A stretch of 64,000 nucleotides of DNA from JAZKDW01 sp040387375. GTDB taxonomy: Bacteria; Pseudomonadota; Gammaproteobacteria; Burkholderiales; Burkholderiaceae_D. Location: assembly GCA_040387375.1 (NCBI GenBank), contig JAZKDW010000021.1, positions 1 to 64,000 on the forward strand, read 5' to 3'. The stretch's first letter is position 1. Every line of letters begins with the position of its first letter. A program made the translations under genes and the position numbers. A model generated the notes under the pieces. The model was given only the letters and a program-made list of their open reading frames with translations. It was not told where the DNA came from and ran no database searches. Below are positions 17,020 through 25,552 of the stretch, in pieces.

Positions 17020-17484
17020 TTATCTGGGCGCGGGCTGTGCATCTCCGGCAATCAGGATACTGCAGCGGACCTTCTCGATCAGCAAGGTATCTATCGAACC
17101 GCGCCACCAGCGCATCGCCCAAGGCTTATGGGCAGAATGGCCGAGAATGACAAGTTCTATTCCCAGGGTGCGTGTCAACTCTTCAATCACATTGACAGGC
17201 TCGCCGACTTCCAGATGGTTGATGACGTTCAGGCCGGCAGCCGCAAGCATGGTGTTACCGTGTGCTATCTCAAGTTCCATTTTCTGCTTTTCAGCCATCA
17301 GCCCTTCTTCAACGCTCAGTACGGCTGCAGCAGCAAACTCGCCGACCAGCAGATATGGCGGAGGGCTGACAACAACCAGCAGGTGGATTTCGGCTTGTGG
17401 GCCAGGCGCAAAACGTATGCATTCCTGCAGAGCGAACCGGCTCTCCGGTGTGCCGTTGTAGGCGACCAATATTTTGCGATACAT
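17020..17484 (-). CDS. Universal stress protein, UspA family
   Basis: This 154-residue single-domain Usp has GGAGAA before the ATG. It starts MYRKILVAYNGTPES, the usual first strand and nucleotide-contacting loop. The C-terminal ATP-binding stretch is GHSAHKPWAMRWWRGSID, which is a slightly modified G-x2-G-x9-G-S/T motif lacking one Gly, so ATP binding is uncertain. The protein is cytosolic and usually induced by growth arrest or low oxygen. Its 3' end is about 30 bp from the diguanylate cyclase 3' end (convergent). Confidence 0.92.
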   Translation of the reverse strand: MYRKILVAYNGTPESRFALQECIRFAPGPQAEIHLLVVVSPPPYLLVGEFAAAAVLSVEEGLMAEKQKMELEIAHGNTMLAAAGLNVINHLEVGEPVNVIEELTRTLGIELVILGHSAHKPWAMRWWRGSIDTLLIEKVRCSILIAGDAQPAPR

Positions 17485-17852
17485 GAAATTCTCCTATCCG
17501 GCATTAAATCTTGACCAGGTAATTCGACCACTACGATGGTGCCACTGCATCTGCGTGACTGCCATACCCGCAAGCTACCATAACTTGAAAGGCATGCCAC
17601 CTATTTGCAAGCTGAACGGCCGGTATCCACAGTTTTTTATACCGGGAATGCAATCGAACAATCGAAGAGCACATAAAGTACATCATCAAACATTATTGAG
17701 CAATCTCGTAAAGAATAATCCGCGCTGCGGTTACGCTTTAACCTTGTCGCTTGCGGGAACCGGCGGCAAGGACCATGCAAGAGTCAATCTTTGGGCATGA
17801 CTTTTGCGTACAACGTGAATCCTGACAAAAATTTTTTCTGACTGCGAACATC
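17485..17852. other. Intergenic region
   Basis: Promoter region of the universal stress protein on one side and of a small membrane ORF on the other. No FNR box, RNA gene or coding-like frame was seen. Confidence 0.4.
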
Positions 17853-18005
17853 ATGGAATTCTTTATTGCGACGATCTATATTTTCCTTATTGTTATCACC
17901 CTTGTGGTGCGGCGCTCCCTCAAATTGCGCAATTTCCACGAGATGCATAACCTCAATGCACGTTCTGCGGCAAGAGAACACCACAGCTTTAATCGACACG
18001 TCTGA
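17853..18005 (+). CDS. Possible 50-aa single-span membrane protein
   Basis: The frame MEFFIATIYIFLIVITLVV gives one strong transmembrane helix (about 4-19), followed by a basic tail (RRSLKLRN) and a His-rich end. This layout is common among real small membrane proteins. The ribosome binding site is weak and the 76-residue opposite-strand frame overlaps it, so translation is unproven. Confidence 0.4.
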   Translation: MEFFIATIYIFLIVITLVVRRSLKLRNFHEMHNLNARSAAREHHSFNRHV

Positions 18006-18157
18006 ACGATTCAATATCGCGCTTTCCTGAACTCACATGTAAAATTGACATCATATCGACGAACACGGACTGGCGACTCACTTATCGAGTCACGCACCAT
18101 GCCTTTCCTCCACCTTGCTTCGGATGGTATTAGCGTGACAATTTTGAAAGAGAGCGG

Positions 18158-18475
18158 ATGGCGTCTGCCTGGGAAAGTTTTCACTTCGCGATGCTGGAGT
18201 TGGCAGGTGCCGACTCGCAACGAGAACGCCTGATCAAGGCATACAAGTCAAATTTGATGCGCCTGGCCAAAAAGAATGTACCGGTAGAGCTTCGCAGCGA
18301 GTTCACCAGATTGGTACAGGAGATCGAACGCCGCCCCGCCAAATACAATGAATGCACAGTAAAAAACACCGTGGATGCCATGGATGAAAAAGAAGTTGTG
18401 GCGATGATTAATTCAATTATCCGAATGTATGACGCGGTAACACGCTATCAGCCCATTCTCAGCAGCGCCACATAG
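18158..18475 (+). CDS. Conserved-looking small helical protein
   Basis: This 105-residue protein has a GAGAG ribosome binding site just before its ATG. It is charged and helical (LRSEFTRLVQEIERRPAKYNE), with no signal or membrane segment. An inverted repeat GACTC-N7-GAGTC (18075-18091) lies about 70 bp upstream and could be an operator. The family was not recognised. Confidence 0.6.
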   Translation: MASAWESFHFAMLELAGADSQRERLIKAYKSNLMRLAKKNVPVELRSEFTRLVQEIERRPAKYNECTVKNTVDAMDEKEVVAMINSIIRMYDAVTRYQPILSSAT

Positions 18476-18521
18476 GACCATATGAGCTTCCTGTTCCAAA
18501 TGCCCGCCGAAGAATGCAGAA

Positions 18522-18549
18522 AGCCCGCCGGGACTGCTCCGGGCGGGCT
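18522..18549 (+). terminator. Candidate terminator after the 105-aa gene
   Basis: AGCCCGCC/GGCGGGCT with one mismatch and three further pairs forms a strong stem, about 50 bp past the stop. The tail is CATGTCTCCTC, without a T-run. Confidence 0.5.
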
Positions 18550-18780
18550 CATGTCTCCTCTTCCTTCGGGAAGATAGATTTCTTGAGTGCGGAGGCCATT
18601 GTGCACTCGCCTCCGCGATAAGTCATTACGCAGCGCACCATTCGGACAAACCGCTGAACTACGGATAAGGTGCGCACTCCTGCTTCAGGCCTGATTTATT
18701 CACATGAAATAAAATCCCGCCGGCCTGACTATTTACCATGCTGACATAAATTTTTAGAAAAATTCGTCAACCAATCCTGT

Positions 18781-18817
18781 TTGACATGCGTTACTGACAT
18801 GCAGACCGGTAACGGTC
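18781..18817 (+). promoter_or_regulatory. Possible promoter/operator of the Ala/Lys-repeat gene
   Basis: A consensus TTGACA (18781-18786) is followed by the inverted repeat GACCG-GTAA-CGGTC (18804-18817). A matching -10 box was not found, so this is tentative. Confidence 0.35.
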
Positions 18818-18850
18818 TCAAATTTCAACAATTAAAATTTGAAGGGTCAC

Positions 18851-19327
18851 ATGAATAAGTTAATCGCCGCTCTGATCGCTGGTCTGTTCGCCACTTCCGT
18901 CTACGCACAAGCTCCAGCAGCACCTGCTGCACCTGCTGCTGTCGTCAAAGCCGAAGTCAAAGCAGACAAAGCTGCTGCAAAAGCAGACAAAGCTGAAGCC
19001 AAGACCGATGCCAAAGCTGATGCTAAAGTTGCAAAAGCAGAAGCCAAAGCAGCAAAAGCAAAAGCAAAAGCAGAAGCCAAAGCTGCAAAAGCAAAAGCAA
19101 AAGCTGATGCCAAAGCTGCTAAAGCCGGCACCGTAAAAGCGGAAGCCAAAGCCGACAAAGTCGAAGCTAAAGCCGATGCCAAAGTCGAAAAGACAGCAGC
19201 CAAGGCCGATGCCAAGGCTGACAAAGTCAAAGTTGAAGCAAAAGCTGACAAAGCCGTTGCCAAAGCTGAAACCACAGCTGTCAAAGCTGAAGGTAAAGCA
19301 GACGTGAAAGCCGCCACAACCAAGTAA
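18851..19327 (+). CDS. Exported alanine/lysine-repeat (histone H1-like) protein
   Basis: This 158-residue protein starts at the ATG at 18851 (GAAGGG upstream). A clear signal peptide (MNKLIAALIAGLFATSVYA) is followed by a short Ala/Pro stretch and then about 120 residues built almost only of Ala, Lys, Asp and Glu. The repeats are of the AKAEAKAAKAKAKAD type, as in histone H1-like tails. Unlike cytosolic H1-like proteins it should be exported. The repeats are helical, charged and likely periplasmic. A matching terminator follows. Possible roles such as a wall or envelope linker or polyanion binding are speculation. Confidence 0.85.
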   Translation: MNKLIAALIAGLFATSVYAQAPAAPAAPAAVVKAEVKADKAAAKADKAEAKTDAKADAKVAKAEAKAAKAKAKAEAKAAKAKAKADAKAAKAGTVKAEAKADKVEAKADAKVEKTAAKADAKADKVKVEAKADKAVAKAETTAVKAEGKADVKAATTK

Positions 19328-19342
19328 TTTTTTGGTTTAGCT

Positions 19343-19371
19343 AAAAAAGACAGGGTCATCCTGTCTTTTTT
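19343..19371 (+). terminator. Rho-independent terminator
   Basis: AAAAAAGACAGG/CCTGTCTTTTTT is a perfect 12-bp stem with a 5-nt loop and a U-tract, 16 bp after the stop of the Ala/Lys-repeat gene. Confidence 0.93.
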
Positions 19372-19380
19372 ATTGCCTGT

Positions 19381-19564
19381 CATTTCATGAGGACCANNNN
19401 NNNNNNNNNNNNNNNNNNNNNNNNNNNNNNNNNNNNNNNNNNNNNNNNNNNNNNNNNNNNNNNNNNNNNNNNNNNNNNNNNNNNNNNNNNNNNNNNTTTC
19501 ATGGCGACCATTTCATGGCGACCATTTCATGGCGACCATTTCATGGCGACCATTTCATGGCGAC
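19381..19564 (+). repeat. 14-bp tandem repeat interrupted by a 100-N assembly gap
   Basis: After the gap, CATTTCATGGCGAC is repeated almost five times without change (19497-19564). Before the gap a degenerate unit (CATTTCATGAGGAC, 19381-19394) is seen. Bases 19397-19496 are N, exactly 100, which is a placeholder length. The array is therefore longer than shown. A frame running through the repeats (MATISWRPFHGDHF) is a consequence of the repeat and not evidence of a gene. Confidence 0.9.
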
Positions 19565-19824
19565 CCGATCTCCACACATTTCGCGATGCCAATATCGCAA
19601 CTATTGATGCTTGTGGCGGTCAATAGGCAATGCAGACACAGCGTGTGACGTGAGCACGGATTCCCGATGCACAGCACGTCCGTTGTGATCACTGTAAAAT
19701 TTCCCACCTGTCAGTATCTGGCCTTTGCCAACTTTATCGTCCGCATGAAGCACAAAGCAAATCTGACACCCTAATCAGTTCACCCGTTACGGCGTGCGTG
19801 GCAATCCCGTTGAGGATATTTCCG
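19565..19824. other. Intergenic region after the repeat
   Basis: Nothing recognisable apart from the presumed promoter of the flavin-dependent monooxygenase gene. Confidence 0.4.
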
Positions 19825-20805
19825 ATGGTTCCATTATCCGTACTTGATCTTTCGCCGATTCGCAAAGGCGGCAACGCTGCCGAATCCTTTCGTAATACGC
19901 GCGATCTGGCCCAACATGCCGAAACCTGGGGCTATCATCGCTATTGGCTGGCTGAACACCACAACATGACAGGTATCGCCAGCGCCGCGACAGCGATCGT
20001 CATCGCCGACGTGGCAGCCCATACTTCCCGTATCCGTGTCGGTGCAGGCGGCGTGATGCTGCCCAACCATGCTCCGCTGGTGATTGCCGAACAATTCGGC
20101 ACGCTTGAATCCTTGTACCCAGGGCGTATTGATCTTGGCCTGGGTCGTGCGCCAGGCAGCGATCAGCGCACGGCACGCGCATTACGCCGCAACCTGGGCG
20201 AGAGCGCCGAATCCTTTCCTCAGGACGTAGTGGAGTTGCAGTCTTATTTCCGCGCCGCAGAACCGGGCCAGGCCGTACAGGCAGTGCCGGGAGCCGGCCT
20301 CGCGATACCGATCTGGCTGCTCGGTTCAAGCCTGTTCAGTGCGCAACTGGCGGCTGCGCTCGGCCTGCCGTTTGCGTTTGCGTCGCACTTTGCGCCGGGA
20401 TACATGACAGCGGCAATCGAGATTTACCGCAGCCGGTTCCAGCCATCGGCGCAACTCGACCGTCCTTACGTCATGATCGGCGTGAATGTTTTCGCGGCCG
20501 ACACCGATGACGAGGGGCGGCGGCTCTTTACCTCGCTTCAGCAGCAATTCCTCAACCTGATACGGGGCACGCCAGGCCCGCTCAATCCGCCTGCCGACAG
20601 CATGGATCGCCTGTGGTCGCCGCCAGAAAAAGCGCATATCGACCAGTCACTCGCCATATCCGTCGTCGGAGCGCCGGATACGGTGCAAAAGGGCCTGCGT
20701 TCCCTGATCGAGCAGACCGGAGCGGATGAGTTGATGGTGACGGCACAAATATTCGATCACAGCGCGCGTCTGCGCTCCTTTGAGATCGTGGCGCAGGCAA
20801 AGTAA
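19825..20805 (+). CDS. Luciferase-like (LLM) flavin-dependent oxidoreductase
   Basis: This ~326-residue protein has the bacterial luciferase-like TIM-barrel fold. It starts MVPLSVLDLSPIRKGG with a GAGG site nine bases upstream. Family landmarks are YHRYWLAEHHNM, VGAGGVMLPNHAPLVIAEQFGTLE and PGRIDLGLGRAPG, followed by a middle ALGLPFAFASHFAP segment. Such proteins use reduced FMN from a separate reductase to oxygenate small substrates. Substrate and partner are unknown. It converges on the alcohol dehydrogenase gene. Confidence 0.92.
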   Translation: MVPLSVLDLSPIRKGGNAAESFRNTRDLAQHAETWGYHRYWLAEHHNMTGIASAATAIVIADVAAHTSRIRVGAGGVMLPNHAPLVIAEQFGTLESLYPGRIDLGLGRAPGSDQRTARALRRNLGESAESFPQDVVELQSYFRAAEPGQAVQAVPGAGLAIPIWLLGSSLFSAQLAAALGLPFAFASHFAPGYMTAAIEIYRSRFQPSAQLDRPYVMIGVNVFAADTDDEGRRLFTSLQQQFLNLIRGTPGPLNPPADSMDRLWSPPEKAHIDQSLAISVVGAPDTVQKGLRSLIEQTGADELMVTAQIFDHSARLRSFEIVAQAK

Positions 20806-20838
20806 CAGTACGCACAGCGTCCGGCGGCGCGAGCCGTC

Positions 20839-21906
20839 CTATTCCGGTCCCGCTTCGCTTCGCAGCGATGCCATATCGATTACGAAACGGTATTTCACAT
20901 CGCCTTTCAGCATCCGCCTGTATGCTTCGTTGATTTTCTGAATGGCGATCACTTCGATGTCGGAAACGATGTCGTGCTCGGCGCAGAAATAGAGCATTTC
21001 CTGTGTCTCGGCAATCCCGCCGATGAGTGAGCCAGCCAGGCGCCGTCGTTTCATGACCAGGTTGAACACCTGCGGTGATGGATGCGGAATGGGCGGCGCC
21101 CCGACCAGCGTCATGGTGCCGTCGCGCTTGAGCAGGACCAGAAATGCATCGAGGTTGTGCGGCGCAGCCACCGTATTCAGAATGAAGTCCAGTGAATTTT
21201 CATGCGCCGCCATTTCCTCTGCATTTTTCGACATCACCGCCTCATGCGCGCCTAGCCGCAGCGCATCCTTCTTCTTCTCCGGCGACGTGGTAAACAACAC
21301 CACATGGGCACCCAGCGCATGCGCGATCTTGATACCCATATGCCCGAGGCCGCCCAGGCCGACGATGCCGACTTTGTGTCCTTTGCCAACGTTCCAGTGG
21401 CGCAGCGGCGAGTAGGTCGTGATGCCGGCACATAACAAGGGCGCCGCAGCGGCCGGGTCCAGCTTGTCGGGCACACGCAGCACAAATTTTTCAGTGACGA
21501 CGATATTCATCGAGTAGCCGCCGAAGGTCATGCCGCCGGTATGCATTTCGCCGCCATTGTAGGTGCCGACAAAGCCGATTTCGCAGTATTGTTCGAGACC
21601 TTCAGCACAACTGGAACAACGCTGACAGGAGTCGACCATGCAGCCGACACCAGCGATGTCCCCTACCCTGAAGCGTGTGACACGCTCGCCGATCCGGACC
21701 ACCTTGCCTATGATTTCGTGTCCGGGCACGACCGGGTAGACCGTGTTATGCCATTCATTTCGAACAGTGTGCAGATCAGAATGACAGACGCCGCAATACA
21801 GGATGTCCAGTTGCACGTCGAGAGGCCCGGGTTCGCGACGCTCGAAGCGAAGCGGAACCAAAGGGCTGTTTGCATCCGTAGCGCCAAAACCAGTTGATGG
21901 AAGCAT
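20839..21906 (-). CDS. Zinc-dependent NAD(P) alcohol dehydrogenase, CAD/YahK type
   Basis: This 355-residue medium-chain dehydrogenase carries the catalytic zinc ligands in CGVCHSDLH (Cys) and GHEIIG (His-Glu), and a structural zinc site with four Cys in the MVDSCQRCSSCAEGLEQYC region. The Rossmann motif GLGGLGHMG binds the cofactor. It fits the cinnamyl-alcohol/aldehyde reductase group, which usually reduces aldehydes with NADPH. The ATG at 21906 has AAGGAT upstream; a TTG six bases earlier is the alternative. Confidence 0.95.
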   Translation of the reverse strand: MLPSTGFGATDANSPLVPLRFERREPGPLDVQLDILYCGVCHSDLHTVRNEWHNTVYPVVPGHEIIGKVVRIGERVTRFRVGDIAGVGCMVDSCQRCSSCAEGLEQYCEIGFVGTYNGGEMHTGGMTFGGYSMNIVVTEKFVLRVPDKLDPAAAAPLLCAGITTYSPLRHWNVGKGHKVGIVGLGGLGHMGIKIAHALGAHVVLFTTSPEKKKDALRLGAHEAVMSKNAEEMAAHENSLDFILNTVAAPHNLDAFLVLLKRDGTMTLVGAPPIPHPSPQVFNLVMKRRRLAGSLIGGIAETQEMLYFCAEHDIVSDIEVIAIQKINEAYRRMLKGDVKYRFVIDMASLRSEAGPE

Positions 21907-21988
21907 GCTCAAATCCTTCCTGAAATCCAGGAGGGGATTCAGTCAGACGCAGCTGAAAGAATCCCCCGTCGGAAAACTGCAGGCAATT

Positions 21989-22141
21989 CTAATTGTGATA
22001 CGGGCGGAAAATGCGATCGTTCACATCAGTGTTCGCACCAGTCATGTTTGAGCCCTGGTCTCCGCCACCATACCCCATTGTCTCCATGCAGGAACAACCC
22101 GCCAACATTGTCACGACGACAGCAATAAGAATGCTTTTCAT
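21989..22141 (-). CDS. Small lipoprotein
   Basis: This 50-residue protein has a strong AGGAG site. Its lipobox LAGC places the lipidated Cys at residue 16 (after MKSILIAVVVTMLAG). The mature part is Gly-rich and ends NDRIFRPYHN. It is likely an outer-membrane-anchored lipoprotein of unknown function. It is too short for family assignment. Confidence 0.75.
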   Translation of the reverse strand: MKSILIAVVVTMLAGCSCMETMGYGGGDQGSNMTGANTDVNDRIFRPYHN

Positions 22142-22443
22142 TTGATTTCTCCTGTTATCCAGTTCTGCAAAACAAGCGCGACCCACAAGAAGCTATTTTA
22201 AATATAGCGGTCTGCTTGCATTTCGCCAGTCGCGATAGACCGCGTCTTTTCGAGCTCTGACGCAGATCATCGGTTTGTTAACCAGACTTGACTATTCGGC
22301 GCGCTGACTGTGCGATCGCAAGAATGGCGTATGTTTGCCTTGAATGAGAGGATCAATCGTTGTAGGCTAATCTCGCGACATTGAGACGTCCCGCTTGCCC
22401 ATTTCCAGGTTCCGACTAATCGAAATAATCAAGGAGAACGACG
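22142..22443. other. Divergent promoter region
   Basis: Separates the small lipoprotein from the lectin-like gene. No motif stood out. Confidence 0.35.
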
Positions 22444-23157
22444 ATGAATTCCAAAAATAAAACACCACGATTCGTATCAGCTGCCTTGCTGTGCCTGTTG
22501 TCGGGAGCGTGCGCGCAGGCACCGGAACAACAGGCGCCGGCACAGGCGCCGGCGCCGGCGCCTGCAAGCGGCACGCAAAACAAGATGACGTTTTTCGTGA
22601 CCAGCACCGGCTCCGGAAGAGGAGCCAATCTGGGAGGCCTGGCTGGCGCAGACCAGATCTGTCAGTCGCTGGGAAATGCGGCAGGCGCCGGCAACCAGAC
22701 CTGGCGCGCCTACCTTAGCAACAGCGCGGTCGGCGGCGCGGCAGCGGTCAATGCGCACGATCGTATTGGCAACGGCCCGTGGCACAACGCAAAAGGCGAC
22801 CTCATCGCCCGCAATGTCGATGAACTCCACGGCAATAATAATTTGAACAAGCAGACCGCACTCACCGAACGCGGGGAAATTGTGAACGGCCGCGGCGATA
22901 CACCAAACATGCACGACATGCTCACCGGCTCGCAGCCCGACGGCCGGGCATTCGCGGGCAACAAGGATATGACTTGCGGTAACTGGACCAAGAGTGGCGA
23001 AGGTTCTGCCATGCTAGGCCATCACGACAGGATCGGATTACGCGATGACGATGCATCCCGCTCATGGAATTCGTCTCATCCGTCACAGGGTTGCAGCCAG
23101 GAGAATTTGCGCAAGACGGGCGGCAACGGTTTATTCTATTGCTTCGCCGCGAAGTAA
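22444..23157 (+). CDS. Secreted lectin-like protein, DUF1554 type
   Basis: This 237-residue protein has an AAGGAG ribosome binding site and a signal peptide with a possible lipobox (LLSGAC). A short Ala/Pro/Gln linker (about 25-42) leads to a C-type-lectin-like domain. Landmarks are FFVTSTGSGRGANLGGLAGA, TWRAYLSN, GPWHNAKG, a central GRGDTPNMHDMLTG segment, and the end GCSQENLRKTGGNGLFYCFA. Cys pairs are spaced as in relatives with disulfides. Such proteins are exported and presumed to bind ligands or surfaces. Function is unknown. Confidence 0.8.
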   Translation: MNSKNKTPRFVSAALLCLLSGACAQAPEQQAPAQAPAPAPASGTQNKMTFFVTSTGSGRGANLGGLAGADQICQSLGNAAGAGNQTWRAYLSNSAVGGAAAVNAHDRIGNGPWHNAKGDLIARNVDELHGNNNLNKQTALTERGEIVNGRGDTPNMHDMLTGSQPDGRAFAGNKDMTCGNWTKSGEGSAMLGHHDRIGLRDDDASRSWNSSHPSQGCSQENLRKTGGNGLFYCFAAK

Positions 23158-23167
23158 CAGCCTCATG

Positions 23168-23205
23168 CAGATGCAGTTCCGGCGCCCGCTGGGCCACTGC
23201 ATCTG
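23168..23205. terminator. Hairpin between convergent genes
   Basis: CAGATGCAGT/ACTGCATCTG pairs around a GC-rich loop. No T-run follows on either strand; an A-run lies to its right. It may act as a weak bidirectional stop. Confidence 0.45.
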
Positions 23206-23216
23206 AAAAAAACATT

Positions 23217-24236
23217 TCAGGCCGCATTGCGCGGGCGTCGCCCGACTATGGGATACATCGGATCGTTATAGCCCGGCGTAGAAGCGTGACCGCTGACGAC
23301 CAGACGGTTTACCAGCGCCTCATCCTCGGTGGTGAAGTTATATGACAGTGCGGCAAAATAGTCATCCCATTGTTCTTCGGTACGCGGCCCTGCAATGGCC
23401 GACGTAATCAGGTGGTTATTCAGCACCCAGGCGAGGGCAAACTGGCCCGCCGTGATTCCGCGTGCCTCCGCCTGCCGCTTGATCTCCTGTGCAAGATGCA
23501 AGGATTCCGTCCGCCACTCTGTCTGATGCATGCGAGTGTCCTTGTTTCCTGCGCGAGTACCCTCTGCCGGCGCCTGTGCCGGATCGTATTTTGCCGTGAG
23601 CACGCCGCGCGCCAGGGGACTGTAGCTGACCACCCCGATGCCGAAATAATCGGCTGCGGGAAGATGTTCCACTTCCGGCTGACGATTTACCAGGTTATAT
23701 AAAGGCTGACTTGCCGCCGGGCGCGCGATTCCCAGCACGTCAGCGGTACGGCTGAATTCGGCCAGCTTCCACGACGGGTGATTTGACAGGCCGAAGTAAC
23801 GTATCTTGCCTGCCCTGACCAGATCGCCCAGCGCCTGCACCGTCTCTGCAATCGGCGTTTTATGATCCTCGCGATGCAAATAGTACAGATCGATATAGTC
23901 CGTATTCAGGCGCCTCAGGCTGGCGTCGATCGACTTCATGATATTTTTGCGCGACGCACCGCTATTATTCGGACCGCGGTCATCAGGATCCGGGTTGGCA
24001 AATTTTGTCGCCAGGACCCACTGATCGCGATTGGCTGAGATCAGTCGTCCTACCGCGCCTTCCGATTTGCCGTCGTTGTAATTGTTCGCCGTGTCGATGA
24101 AATTGACGCCCTGCTCAAATGCCTTGTCCGTAATTCGGCGTGCCACCCTTTCATCTGTACGACCGCCAAACATCATTGTCCCAAGGCAGAGTTCCGACAC
24201 CTTGATACCAGTCCTGCCCAAATTCCGATATTCCAT
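23217..24236 (-). CDS. Aldo/keto reductase
   Basis: This 339-residue NADPH-dependent TIM-barrel reductase has GGAGG upstream of its start. The catalytic tetrad is visible as Asp in FIDTANNY, Tyr in the same motif, Lys in VLATKFA and His in DLYYLHRED. The signature SLRRLNTDYIDLYYLH fits the AKR subgroup of L-glyceraldehyde 3-phosphate-like and oxidoreductase YajO-like enzymes. The C-terminal TSAIAGPRTEEQ binds the cofactor. The substrate is unknown. Confidence 0.94.
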   Translation of the reverse strand: MEYRNLGRTGIKVSELCLGTMMFGGRTDERVARRITDKAFEQGVNFIDTANNYNDGKSEGAVGRLISANRDQWVLATKFANPDPDDRGPNNSGASRKNIMKSIDASLRRLNTDYIDLYYLHREDHKTPIAETVQALGDLVRAGKIRYFGLSNHPSWKLAEFSRTADVLGIARPAASQPLYNLVNRQPEVEHLPAADYFGIGVVSYSPLARGVLTAKYDPAQAPAEGTRAGNKDTRMHQTEWRTESLHLAQEIKRQAEARGITAGQFALAWVLNNHLITSAIAGPRTEEQWDDYFAALSYNFTTEDEALVNRLVVSGHASTPGYNDPMYPIVGRRPRNAA

Positions 24237-24392
24237 TCATGGCCTCCGCAATGAGTTGCCGTATTTTTTTTGAAGCATGTAAAAAATAAAGGAAAGAGCC
24301 TCCAGTCCTGGCTTTACAGGCACTTGTCATGCGAGATAGTATGACAGCCAGCAAGGCTCGTGCGCGTCAAATAACAAATACATCCGGAACAG

Positions 24393-24956
24393 CTATCCCT
24401 GCTTCGGCTGATGACTCGGCGCAGGCACGCCGCCCAGCAGATCCACGAGTTCCTCCGCATGCTCCTCTTCCACTGCCAATATCTGTTCAAGCATGCGCCG
24501 GCTGGTCGGATCCTTGTCGCCAAGATAGCGAATCATTTCACTATAGCTCTCGATCGCAACACGCTCCGCAACCAGGTTTTCCTTGATCATTTCACCGAGC
24601 GATCCGGCGTTGACGTATTCGGCATGGCTGCGGCTGCTTAAACCATCCGGTGAAAAATTCGGCTCGCCACCCAATTGCACGATGCGCTCCGCAATCATGT
24701 CCGCATGGCCTTGCTCTTCATTCGAGTGCGCCAGAAATTCCTCGGAAACCCCGTGCGAGTGTATGCCTCTTGCCATGAAATGATGTCGGCGGTAGCGCAG
24801 CACACAAACGATTTCCGTCGCCAGCGCTTCGTTCAGCAGTTTCAGGACGGTGTCGCGATCGGCGGCATACGCAGAAGTGACCGGACCGTCTTCGATATGC
24901 TGCCGCGCGCGATTGCGCAAGGTCTGTATATCGCTTAAAAAAGATGATTCATTCAT
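24393..24956 (-). CDS. Ferritin-like diiron protein (bacterioferritin-related)
   Basis: This 187-residue four-helix bundle starts at the ATG at 24956 (AAGGACG upstream). Metal ligands are suggested by Glu in LATEIVCVLRY, the EEQGHADM motif and Glu in LVAERVAIESY, with a final EEEHAEEL pair. The layout E-x-EEQGH-x-E-x-EEEH is that of bacterioferritins and Dps-like family members. It stores or oxidises Fe(II), or repairs a protein. It follows the 117-aa gene by about 50 bp, so the two are probably one operon. Confidence 0.9.
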   Translation of the reverse strand: MNESSFLSDIQTLRNRARQHIEDGPVTSAYAADRDTVLKLLNEALATEIVCVLRYRRHHFMARGIHSHGVSEEFLAHSNEEQGHADMIAERIVQLGGEPNFSPDGLSSRSHAEYVNAGSLGEMIKENLVAERVAIESYSEMIRYLGDKDPTSRRMLEQILAVEEEHAEELVDLLGGVPAPSHQPKQG

Positions 24957-25005
24957 GGTGTCGTCCTTCCCAATAATGTTGATTGACCCGCACGATCCGC
25001 CCTCT

Positions 25006-25359
25006 TTACCCGGCACTGACATCGATCATCCCATGCAGGTGGGCCGCTGCATTCTGGATGTCATGGTATTTATATTGCCCGGCTCTGCTTTCAATCGTCA
25101 GGACCGCGCAACGATGAATATTTTCAAAATCACCATAAGGAAACTTGTACCTGCCTTTAGTATTTTCGTTCTCGTCCTCATCGATTCCAAGATGCCATTT
25201 CGCATACTCTTCGAATCCATGTTGACGGATGAAGTCGTTCTCCTGCTGCGTCGAAGGCTGATGTTCGCTCCAGTCATCTCGTCCATCATCGACGAACTGT
25301 TGTTTCCTGACACGCTCGACGGCATGCGCATAGGCGCCTTGATTGAGTTTGACTGACAT
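25006..25359 (-). CDS. Conserved hypothetical protein upstream of the ferritin-like gene
   Basis: This 117-residue soluble protein has a strong AAGGAGG site before the ATG at 25359. It contains DDWSEHQPSTQQENDFI, then GFEEYAKWHLGIDED, and an ending with ESRAGQYKYHDIQNAAAHLHG. It belongs to a widespread but uncharacterised bacterial group. The order with the ferritin-like gene suggests a joint stress or iron-handling role. That link is inference. Confidence 0.8.
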   Translation of the reverse strand: MSVKLNQGAYAHAVERVRKQQFVDDGRDDWSEHQPSTQQENDFIRQHGFEEYAKWHLGIDEDENENTKGRYKFPYGDFENIHRCAVLTIESRAGQYKYHDIQNAAAHLHGMIDVSAG

Positions 25360-25552
25360 GAACAACCTCCTTACCTTAGACAGGTGAAGTTGCCAGTTTG
25401 TTTTCAAGGGACAGTGGAACTTCATATACAGCTAAAGTGTATGCAATTGTAATTTCGCGCTACCTTCCATTCAAGAAACGATATCTTGTAGACTTACCGT
25501 ATTAGCAGTACTTGCCATCAGGGCGATTTCCTTCATTCAGAAAGAGAAAAAT

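Noticed and set aside
19387..19626. 79-residue open frame through the N gap and 14-bp repeats
   Set aside because: It is formed from unknown bases and repeat units; there is no ribosome binding site and no real protein signal.
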